64,000 nucleotides of DNA, taken from the NCBI RefSeq assembly GCF_021412625.1, contig NZ_JAKCFI010000020.1:1-64000 (forward strand), read 5' to 3'. Shown here one piece after another: positions 25,934 to 32,602 of this stretch; position 1 is the stretch's first letter; every line of letters begins with the position of its first letter. The notes beneath the pieces are model-generated. The model saw nothing but the letters and a program-made list of their open reading frames with translations, did not search any database and was not told the DNA's origin. Position numbers and translations under genes: made by a program. The stretch comes from Myxococcus stipitatus (lineage in GTDB: Bacteria; Myxococcota; Myxococcia; Myxococcales; Myxococcaceae).

Positions 25934-26023
25934 GGAGAGATGGCCGAGAGGCTGAAGGCACAGGTTTGCTAAACCTGCATACTCGAAAGGGTATCGAGGG
26001 TTCGAATCCCTCTCTCTCCGCCA
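25934..26023 (+). tRNA. tRNA-Ser, anticodon GCT
   Basis: Acceptor GGAGAGA pairs with TCTCTCC, then G and an encoded CCA. Anticodon loop TTGCTAA gives GCT, reading AGU and AGC. Long variable arm. It follows the TGA tRNA after a 42-base, AT-rich spacer. Confidence 0.95.
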
Positions 26024-26052
26024 CTTGATGTTGTAGCAGCGCGTGAAGATTT

Positions 26053-26129
26053 GCTCCCTTAGCTCAGCTGGATAGAGCGTCGGACTACGAATCCGAAGGC
26101 CGGAGGTTCGAATCCTCCAGGGAGCGCCA
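26053..26129 (+). tRNA. tRNA-Arg, anticodon ACG
   Basis: Acceptor GCTCCCT pairs with AGGGAGC, then G and encoded CCA. The anticodon loop CTACGAA sits in a TCGGA/TCCGA stem, giving ACG. A34 of this tRNA is the normal substrate of TadA, which makes inosine so that CGU, CGC and CGA are read. The tadA gene starts 22 bases after this tRNA. Confidence 0.96.
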
Positions 26130-26151
26130 TCTTCTCTGCGTGTTGTTCTCC

Positions 26152-26616
26152 ATGAGTGACGAAGCTTTCATGCAGCAGGCATTGATGCTGGCGCGGGAAG
26201 CAGCGGAGCTCGGAGAGGTCCCTGTCGGCGCGGTAGCTGTCCATGACGGTGTCGTCATCGGCACGGGCTTCAATCGCCGCGAAGTGGACCGCAACCCGCT
26301 CGCTCACGCGGAAGTCCTCGCGCTGGATGCCGCTTCCAAGCATCTCGGCGTCTGGAGACTGACGGGTGTCACGCTCTATGTGACGCTCGAACCGTGTGCG
26401 ATGTGCGCGGGAGCGCTGGTACAATCAAGAGTCACTCGTCTCGTCTTGGGCGCGATGGATCCAAAGGCCGGCGCGGTGGGCTCTCTCTACAATCTGGCCG
26501 AAGAGCCGCGACACAATCACCGGCTTCAGGTTACCCGTGGTATCCTGGCGGACGAGAGTCGCCAGCTGTTGAAGTCGTTCTTCGAGCGCCTGCGCGCGAA
26601 ACGACGCGAAAATTGA
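26152..26616 (+). CDS. tadA: TadA, tRNA-specific adenosine deaminase
   Basis: 154 residues from ATG 26152 (MSDEAFMQQAL); the in-frame GTG at 26140 only adds four residues. TadA deaminates A34 of tRNA-Arg(ACG) to inosine. The zinc-deaminase signature is complete: HAEVLAL with the catalytic Glu, and PCAMCAGAL with the two zinc cysteines. The C-terminus (SRQLLKSFFERLRAKRR) is the usual basic helix. The gene stands between tRNA-Arg(ACG), its own substrate, and tRNA-Ser(CGA), with 22 and 6 bases between them, so it must share a transcript with tRNAs unless it has its own hidden promoter. Confidence 0.96.
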   Translation: MSDEAFMQQALMLAREAAELGEVPVGAVAVHDGVVIGTGFNRREVDRNPLAHAEVLALDAASKHLGVWRLTGVTLYVTLEPCAMCAGALVQSRVTRLVLGAMDPKAGAVGSLYNLAEEPRHNHRLQVTRGILADESRQLLKSFFERLRAKRREN

Positions 26617-26622
26617 ATACTT

Positions 26623-26709
26623 GGAGAGCTGGCCGAGTGGTCGAAGGCACCTGACTCGAAATCAGGCATACCGGTAACGGTATCGTAGGTTCGAATCCTA
26701 CGCTCTCCG
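26623..26709 (+). tRNA. tRNA-Ser, anticodon CGA
   Basis: Acceptor GGAGAGC pairs with GCTCTCC, discriminator G, no encoded CCA. Anticodon loop CTCGAAA in a CTGA/TCAG-type stem gives CGA, reading UCG, an abundant codon in a genome this GC-rich. It begins six bases after the tadA stop. Confidence 0.95.
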
Positions 26710-26722
26710 CTCCAGACTTTCT

Positions 26723-26809
26723 GGAGAGGTGGCCGAGCGGTTGAAGGCGCACGCCTGGAACGCGTGTATATCTGAAAGGGTATCGTGGGTTCGAATCCCA
26801 CCCTCTCCG
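26723..26809 (+). tRNA. tRNA-Ser, anticodon GGA
   Basis: Acceptor GGAGAGG pairs with CCTCTCC, discriminator G, no encoded CCA. The anticodon loop CTGGAAC in a CACGC/GCGTG stem gives GGA, reading UCC and UCU. This completes the serine set (TGA, GCT, CGA, GGA). Confidence 0.95.
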
Positions 26810-26845
26810 TTGTTGTTTCAGCAGTCGATGTCCAAGTTGATTTGT

Positions 26846-26925
26846 GGTCGGGACAACGTGGGGGCGTGAACCCCGCCAGGTCCGGAAGGAAGCAACGGTA
26901 GCGTACTTCCGCGTGTGTCCCGGCC
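26846..26925 (+). ncRNA. ffs: signal recognition particle RNA, small bacterial (4.5S) type
   Basis: The conserved SRP core CCAGGTCCGGAAGGAAGCA (GGAA tetraloop and the Ffh-binding asymmetric loop) is present. The ends pair over 10 bases (GGTCGGGACA with TGTCCCGGCC). About 80 nucleotides lie between the paired ends, so it is the short form without an Alu domain. It lies 36 bases after the last serine tRNA and may share that transcript. Confidence 0.95.
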
Positions 26926-26930
26926 GTTCT

Positions 26931-26970
26931 GAAGAGCCAGTGCCCCTTCGGGTGCTGGCTCTTCGCCTTT
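26931..26970 (+). terminator. terminator of the SRP RNA / tRNA cluster
   Basis: GAAGAGCCAG (26931-26940) pairs with CTGGCTCTTC (26955-26964), with a CCTTCGG-type inner loop, followed by GCCTTT. A good intrinsic terminator, closing the stable RNA cluster. Confidence 0.75.
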
Positions 26971-27088
26971 GCGGGCTCCAAGCTCGCGGCGGCCTCTTCC
27001 CTCCGGAAGTGTCCTGCATTCGAGGGCCCCCCTGTCCGGCGGCCCCCTCGGTCGGCTAGGAATCCGGGCTTTCTCCCAGGAGGAAGCC

Positions 27089-28627
27089 ATGCCGGACGTC
27101 ATCGTGGTGGGTGCGGGCCACAACGGGCTCGTGACAGCGGCGCTGCTCGCGCGCCGGGGACTCTCCGTCACCGTCCTGGAGGAGAAGGACGTCATCGGTG
27201 GGGCCTGCCGCACGGAGTACCCGTTCCGGAGCGCGCCCCGGCTGGGCGTGTCCACGGGGGCGTACCTGCTGGGCCTCATGCCGCCGGAGCTCCTGCGCGA
27301 GCTGGAGCTGGACCTGCCGCTCAAGCGCAGGGACCCGCACTACTTCCTGCCCACCACGGGGAAGAAGTACCTGCTGTTCGGCTCGGACGAGCGGGAGCTG
27401 AAGCGGCAGTTCCTGGAGTTCTTCTCTCCGGCGGACTGGGAGGCCAACCAGAAGATGAACGCGGAGCTGGGCGCGATGCGCGACGACCTGGCGCCCGCGT
27501 GGCTCGCGCCGCCGTTGTCCCTGGAAGAGACGGCCGAGCGCTACCTGCGCCCCACCCTGCGCGAGCCCTTCATCCGGTTGTGTCGCGGCTCGGCGCGCCA
27601 GTACCTGGAGCGCTTCGGCTTCGAGTCGGACCTGGTGAAGGCGATGTACGCGGTGACGGACGCCTTCTCCGGACTGGACGGCGGCTACGACACGCCGGGC
27701 ACGGGCATGAACCTGCTGGTCCACAACATGTGCCGGCTGCCGGGCAGCGGGGGCACGTGGATGATTGTCGGCGGCGGCATGGGCACCGTCACCCAGTCCA
27801 TCGCCAACGTCGCGCGCAAGCACGGCGCCGTCATCCGCACCGGCGCGAAGGTGACGTCCATCCGGGTGGACCGGGGCGTGGCCAAGGGCGTGGTGCTGGA
27901 GGACGGCGAGGAGCTGGGCGCCAACGTCGTCATCTCCAACGGCGACCCGTTCCGCACGTTGAAGCTGGTGGCCCCGGGCGCGCTGCCCCAGGACTACCGG
28001 GCGAAGGTGGACGCGATGTTCGTCCCGGGCACGACGCTGAAGGTGAACCTGTGCCTGAAGGAGCTGCCCACCTTCACCTGTCTGCCGGAGGACCGGGGCC
28101 AGTTCGGCCCCACCATCCACCTGCTGCCACAGGAGGACGACGTGCTCGGGGCGCTGGAGCGCTCGTACCGCGAGACACGCGCGGGCCGGCTGTCCGAGTT
28201 CCCCTCCATCGAGTGGTACATCCACACCACGGTGGACCCGTCGCTGCGCGACGCTGAGGGCCACCACAACTCCGCCCTCTTCGTGGAGTGGGTGCCCTAC
28301 CAGCTCGAGGGGACGACGTGGGAGCGGGAGGAGGAGCGCTACGTGCGCCACCTGCTGTCCCTCTGCGACCGGTTCGCCCCGGGGACGAGCGACAAGGTCC
28401 AGGAGTACCTGGCCCTCACCCCACCGAAAATCGAGAGCCGCTTCGGAATCACCGGGGGCCACATCCACCACGTGGACAACAAGCGGGGCTTCACCGACCG
28501 CCTGCCCTACGAGACGCCGGTGCAGGGGCTCTACTTCTGCGGCGCCGGATGCCACCCCGCCGGCAGCGTCATCGGCGCGGCCGGGCACAACGCGGCGGGC
28601 GTGGTGCTCCAGGCCCTGGGACGGTGA
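27089..28627 (+). CDS. FAD-dependent oxidoreductase, phytoene desaturase / PYROXD2-like
   Basis: 512 residues from ATG 27089 behind a strong AGGAGGAAG site. The FAD motif VVGAGHNGLVTAALLARRG is at the N-terminus, with EEKDVIGGACRTE after it, as in CrtI-type desaturases. The C-terminal flavin-binding motif is LYFCGAGCHPAGSVIGAAGHNAA. Proteins of this branch are often annotated as phytoene dehydrogenase or NAD(P)/FAD-dependent, but no other carotenoid gene is nearby, and the branch includes PYROXD2-like enzymes of unknown substrate. No signal peptide or membrane span. It follows the SRP RNA terminator and precedes dnaX by 69 bases. Confidence 0.82.
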   Translation: MPDVIVVGAGHNGLVTAALLARRGLSVTVLEEKDVIGGACRTEYPFRSAPRLGVSTGAYLLGLMPPELLRELELDLPLKRRDPHYFLPTTGKKYLLFGSDERELKRQFLEFFSPADWEANQKMNAELGAMRDDLAPAWLAPPLSLEETAERYLRPTLREPFIRLCRGSARQYLERFGFESDLVKAMYAVTDAFSGLDGGYDTPGTGMNLLVHNMCRLPGSGGTWMIVGGGMGTVTQSIANVARKHGAVIRTGAKVTSIRVDRGVAKGVVLEDGEELGANVVISNGDPFRTLKLVAPGALPQDYRAKVDAMFVPGTTLKVNLCLKELPTFTCLPEDRGQFGPTIHLLPQEDDVLGALERSYRETRAGRLSEFPSIEWYIHTTVDPSLRDAEGHHNSALFVEWVPYQLEGTTWEREEERYVRHLLSLCDRFAPGTSDKVQEYLALTPPKIESRFGITGGHIHHVDNKRGFTDRLPYETPVQGLYFCGAGCHPAGSVIGAAGHNAAGVVLQALGR

Positions 28628-28696
28628 GTGGAACCCACCTGTAGGGCCGGCAACGGCATGGATCATTCACTCCGTCGTGTTTAGATGTCGGCCCCC

Positions 28697-29911
28697 ATGA
28701 GCTACCTCGTCCTCGCGCGCAAATGGCGCCCGCAGAAGTTCGATGACATGACCGGACAGGAGCACGTGGTCCGGACCATCGCGAACGCCATCAAGATGGA
28801 CCGGGTCGCCCACGCGTACCTGTTCTGCGGCCCTCGCGGCGTGGGCAAGACGACCGCCGCCCGCCTGCTCGCCAAGGCGCTCAACTGCGAGAAGGGCCCC
28901 ACCGCTACCCCGTGCGGCGAGTGCCGCGCGTGCACGGAGATTGCCGCAGGCACCAGCGTGGACGTGGCCGAAATCGACGGTGCGTCCAACAACGGCGTCG
29001 AGAACGTCCGCGAGATTCGCGAGAACGCGAAGTACCTGCCGCAGCGCGACCGGCACAAGATCTACATCATCGACGAGGTCCACATGCTGTCCGGGGCGGC
29101 GTTCAACGCGCTGCTCAAGACGCTGGAGGAGCCGCCCGGGCACGTGAAGTTCATCTTCGCGACGACGGAGGCCCACAAGCTGCCGGACACCATCCTCTCG
29201 CGCTGCCAGCGCCACAACTTCCGGCGCATCTCCGCGGCGCGGATGCTCCAGCGGCTCCAGGAGATCTGCAAGGCGGAGGGCGCGGGCATCTCCGACCGCT
29301 CGCTGTCGCTCGTGGTCCGCCAGTCCGAGGGCGGCATGCGCGACGCGCTCAGCCTCCTCGACCAGATTCTCGCCTCGTGCGGCGCCACGCCCACCGACGA
29401 GGACGTGGCGGAGGCGCTGGGCGCCATCGACCGGACGATGGTGCAGGACTTCGCCGAGGCCCTGGTGCGCAAGGACGCCAGGCGCGTGCTGGAGCGCGTG
29501 GAGGAGGTCTTCACGCGCGGCCTCGACCTGAAGCGGCTGGCCGAGGAGCTGGCCCTCCAGCTGCGGCACCTGTTCGTCACCAAGACGCTGGGCGAGGCGC
29601 CGACGGAGCTGGCGGAGTCCGAGCAGAAGGCGCTGGTGGCGCTCGCGAAGGAGGCGGAGAGCGCGCAGCTCACCCGCCTGTTCGACGTGGTGCACGGCTG
29701 CGTCTGGGACGTGTCGCGCGCGGCGCAGCCCCGACTCGCGCTGGAGATGGCGCTCCTGAAGGCCATCCAGCTGTCGCCGGGCGGCTCCATTCCGGAGCTG
29801 CTGGCGCGAGTGGACCGGCTCGCGGCCGGGCTCGCCCAGGGCGAGGGTGCCACCAAGGCCAACACCGGAGCGCCGGGAGGTCGCTCCAGTCCCGCCAACT
29901 TTCGCGCCTGA
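28697..29911 (+). CDS. dnaX: DnaX, DNA polymerase III clamp-loader ATPase (gamma-like part)
   Basis: About 404 residues from ATG 28697 (MSYLVLARKWRPQKF, the usual DnaX start); ATG 28685 adds four residues. DnaX loads the sliding clamp. Walker A GPRGVGKTTAA, the zinc-binding Cys set (CGECRAC plus CEKG), DEVHMLSG (DExH), LKTLEEPP and the SRC arginine-finger motif (ILSRCQRHNF) are all present, followed by domain III. The frame stops at TGA 29909-29911 in a Pro/Ala linker, so this product alone equals gamma: an active clamp loader without the polymerase-binding part. The tau-specific part continues at once in another frame (29847-31538). Downstream are ybaB and recR, the normal partners. Confidence 0.92.
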   Translation: MSYLVLARKWRPQKFDDMTGQEHVVRTIANAIKMDRVAHAYLFCGPRGVGKTTAARLLAKALNCEKGPTATPCGECRACTEIAAGTSVDVAEIDGASNNGVENVREIRENAKYLPQRDRHKIYIIDEVHMLSGAAFNALLKTLEEPPGHVKFIFATTEAHKLPDTILSRCQRHNFRRISAARMLQRLQEICKAEGAGISDRSLSLVVRQSEGGMRDALSLLDQILASCGATPTDEDVAEALGAIDRTMVQDFAEALVRKDARRVLERVEEVFTRGLDLKRLAEELALQLRHLFVTKTLGEAPTELAESEQKALVALAKEAESAQLTRLFDVVHGCVWDVSRAAQPRLALEMALLKAIQLSPGGSIPELLARVDRLAAGLAQGEGATKANTGAPGGRSSPANFRA

Positions 29912-31538
29912 GTCGCGCCCCGTCGTCCCCCCAAGCCCGGCGGAGAGCCGTGGCCCCGAAGCTCCCGCCACGAACGCGCGGGCGTCCACGCCCGAGCCTC
30001 GTCCACAGGCTCCCCATGGCGCCTCCGCCGCGCCCCCGATGGACGACGTCCCTCGGACGCACGAGGTCGCGCCAGGACGGCCGTTGTCCGCCCAGGCCCC
30101 CAGTGGCGACGCGTTCCCGCGTCCGTCCGCGCCGTCGGGCATGCCGCCTGGCAACGGCGCCAGCCCCGCGTCGTTCCCCACACAGCCTTCCCCCGAGACA
30201 CGTGCCGCGACGGTCGCGACGCGAGGCAACGGCGGCCCCCCGGACAGGGGCGCGCCCCTGCGGCCCAATGGGCCCCCGGACTGGGGAAGCTCCGACCAGC
30301 CACCGGGCCGAAGCCCGGGAATGGCGAGCGCGCCCACCGCGTGGGAGCCGCCCCGCGAAGGCCCGCGGGTCGCGGAGACCCGGGACGCCAGCGCGTCGCG
30401 CTACGACGAGTCGGACTACGTCCCGGAGCCGCCCCCCGACATCGAGCTGCCTCGCCATGATGGGCCGTCGACGGAGCCGCCTCTCGCGGCGGCCTCCCGC
30501 GACGTGAGCCCCTGGACGCCGCCCGCGCCGCCGGGAGGTCCGGTCATGGATGGGCTGCCGGCCTCCGCCGCGCGGCCCCTCTCCTTCCTGCGCAATGGGG
30601 GAGGTGCCCCCCAGGCTCCAGGAGGAGCACCGGGCGGAGTGGTGTCCGGGTACTCGGCGGAGCGGGGAGTCCCCTCGGGCCCGGTGATGGAAGGGTTGCC
30701 CGCCTCCGCGGCGCGTCCCCTCTCCTTCCTGCGCAAGGGTCCGCCAGCGCCCCCCGTGTCGGCGCCCCCCACGCCGGCCCCAGGCCCGCATGCGGGAGCC
30801 ACGTCGCTGTCGCGGACGACGGAGCCGGCGCCCACCGTCCGCGTCGTCAACGTCCGCAAGCCGGAGCCGCCCCCAGGCGCGATTCCCGAACCGCCGCCCG
30901 TCGAGGAGGACGAGTCCCGCTACTACCCCGAGGAAGCCTCTCCGGGCGGCTGCGCCTCGGGCGAGTGCCTCCCCGAGCCCGAGGCCCCGGCGGCGGAGCC
31001 CGAGCCCGAGCCACCTCCCCTGGCGGCCAGCGCGCCCCCCGTGGCGCGCAGCCGGGACAACCCCAACCTGCCCCTCATCGAACGGTGGCGCGCCGCCGTC
31101 GAGACGGTGAAGGGCAACTCGCTGCGCCATGGCACCGCGCTCGCGAACGGGCGCCTGCTGTCGATGAAGGCCGGCGAAATCATCCTCGGCTACATCCCCG
31201 CGGCGGGTCTGCACCGCATGACGGTGACCGCGGCCGCGGGCAAGTCCCTCATCGACAAGCTGCTCGCCGAGCACTTCGGCCGTCCGGTGAAGTTGACCTT
31301 CCAGGACATCGCCGCGGATGACTCCCGGGCGGGCCTCAGCATCGCCGAGCGCGACGCCCAGAGTCGGGCCAACTACGAGAAGAACACCGAGAGCAAGGTG
31401 CGCAACCATGCCTCGGTCCGCTCGGTGCTCATGCTGTTGGGTGGAGAAATCGAGCACATCCAGGTGTACGAGCCCGAGCGCCCCTCCGCCGCCTCCGTGG
31501 CCGACGCTCCAATCGAGGCACCGGACGACAGCGCCTGA
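29847..31538 (+). CDS. dnaX: tau-specific C-terminal part of DnaX in the +1 frame
   Basis: 563 codons from GTG 29847, though this frame is open from 29760 and the GTG has no clear ribosome site. It is +1 (or -2) relative to the dnaX frame, overlapping it by about 150 bases. It encodes a long Pro/Ala/Gly linker (tau domain IV) containing the 17-residue segment GPVMDGLPASAARPLSF twice, then a folded C-terminal domain (LIERWRAAVETVKGNSLRHGTAL, GEIILGYIPAAGLHRMTV) that matches tau domain V, which binds the polymerase alpha subunit. So the gene as sequenced needs a frameshift to make tau. A base-calling or assembly indel, a real mutation and programmed recoding are all possible. No A-rich slippery heptamer is present. 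Confidence 0.75.
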   Translation: MPPRPTPERREVAPVPPTFAPESRPVVPPSPAESRGPEAPATNARASTPEPRPQAPHGASAAPPMDDVPRTHEVAPGRPLSAQAPSGDAFPRPSAPSGMPPGNGASPASFPTQPSPETRAATVATRGNGGPPDRGAPLRPNGPPDWGSSDQPPGRSPGMASAPTAWEPPREGPRVAETRDASASRYDESDYVPEPPPDIELPRHDGPSTEPPLAAASRDVSPWTPPAPPGGPVMDGLPASAARPLSFLRNGGGAPQAPGGAPGGVVSGYSAERGVPSGPVMEGLPASAARPLSFLRKGPPAPPVSAPPTPAPGPHAGATSLSRTTEPAPTVRVVNVRKPEPPPGAIPEPPPVEEDESRYYPEEASPGGCASGECLPEPEAPAAEPEPEPPPLAASAPPVARSRDNPNLPLIERWRAAVETVKGNSLRHGTALANGRLLSMKAGEIILGYIPAAGLHRMTVTAAAGKSLIDKLLAEHFGRPVKLTFQDIAADDSRAGLSIAERDAQSRANYEKNTESKVRNHASVRSVLMLLGGEIEHIQVYEPERPSAASVADAPIEAPDDSA

Positions 31539-31629
31539 CAACGCGCGCGCGCAACGGTAGGGTGCGCGCCACACTCCACGCCCGAGCGGACGCACGACGC
31601 GCCCGCTCCCCCGAGCACCGAGGAAGCAC

Positions 31630-31947
31630 ATGCCTGGCGTCGACCTGAACTACTTCATCCGGCAGGCGAACAAGCTGACGGAGAAGATCGAAGAGCGGAA
31701 GCAGCAGCTGGCCGAGGAGACCGTCGAGGCCACGTCCGGCGAGGGCCGGGTGACGGTCGTCGCCAACGGCATCCAGGAGATTCGCAGCATCAAGATCGAC
31801 AAGGGCGCCATCGACCCGAACGACCCGTCGATGCTCGAGGACCTCATCACCGCCGCGGTGAACGCCGCCCTGGCGGCCAGCCGTCAGCACATGCAGCGCG
31901 AGCTGGCCAAAATCTCCGGCGGCATCAAGATCCCCGGCGTTACCTGA
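31630..31947 (+). CDS. YbaB/EbfC family nucleoid-associated protein
   Basis: 105 residues, the usual length. Small DNA-binding homodimer with a tweezer fold, thought to act in nucleoid organisation or in recombination with RecR. N-terminal helix (FIRQANKLTEKIEERKQQL), then the strand block EATSGEGRVTVVANGIQEIRSIKID and the DPNDPSMLEDLITAAVNAAL helix are family hallmarks. It lies between dnaX and recR with an 89-base gap before and 6 bases after, the conserved dnaX-ybaB-recR order. Confidence 0.94.
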   Translation: MPGVDLNYFIRQANKLTEKIEERKQQLAEETVEATSGEGRVTVVANGIQEIRSIKIDKGAIDPNDPSMLEDLITAAVNAALAASRQHMQRELAKISGGIKIPGVT

Positions 31948-31953
31948 TACCGG

Positions 31954-32547
31954 ATGACACCCGACCCGCTGAACCGCCTCGTCGCCCAGCTCGCGAAGCT
32001 GCCGGGCATCGGCGAGAAGACCGCCCAGCGCCTCGCGTTCCACATCCTGCGCTCCCCTGGCGAGTACGCGTCGGAGCTGTCGCAGGCCATCCGCGAGGTG
32101 AAGGAGAAGGTGCACCTGTGCGTGCGCTGCTTCTCCCTCACCGACACGGAGACGTGCGGGTTCTGCCGCGACTCGCGCCGTGACGAGCGGGTGCTGTGCG
32201 TGGTGGAGACGTTCGCGGACCTGATGGCGCTGGAGCGCACCCGCGAGTTCAAGGGGCGCTACCACGTCCTCCACGGCGTCCTGTCCCCGCTCGAGGGCGT
32301 GGGGCCCGAGCAGCTGCGCATCAAGGAGCTGCTCGAGCGCCTCAACGACAGCCGGGTGGAGGAGCTCATCCTCGCCACCAACCCGGACGTCGAGGGCGAG
32401 GCCACCGCGCTCTACCTGACGCGGCTGCTCAAGCCCATGGGGCTGCGGGTCACCCGCATCGCGCAGGGCCTGCCCATGGGCGGCGACCTGGAGTACGCCG
32501 ACCAGGCCACGCTGGCCAAGGCGCTGTCCGCGCGCCGCGACCTCTGA
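31954..32547 (+). CDS. recR: RecR, recombination mediator
   Basis: 197 residues, full length. RecR works with RecF and RecO to load RecA at gaps. Order: helix-hairpin-helix (LAKLPGIGEKTAQRLAFHIL), C4 zinc finger (CVRCFSLTDTETCGFC), Toprim domain (VVETFADLMALERTREFKG, then ATNPDVEGEATALYL) and the C-terminal Walker B-like end. It is the last gene of the dnaX-ybaB-recR unit and is convergent with the kinase gene (55 bases). Confidence 0.96.
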   Translation: MTPDPLNRLVAQLAKLPGIGEKTAQRLAFHILRSPGEYASELSQAIREVKEKVHLCVRCFSLTDTETCGFCRDSRRDERVLCVVETFADLMALERTREFKGRYHVLHGVLSPLEGVGPEQLRIKELLERLNDSRVEELILATNPDVEGEATALYLTRLLKPMGLRVTRIAQGLPMGGDLEYADQATLAKALSARRDL

Positions 32548-32602
32548 GCCTCCCCGCTCCCGTGGCGCCTGACTTTTGGCGCCGCTCCGGCCCGCCTCGG
32601 CG

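Noticed and set aside
29760..29911. Standard -1 programmed frameshift in dnaX
   Set aside because: The offset is +1 (or -2), and there is no A AAA AAG-like heptamer or poly-A run.
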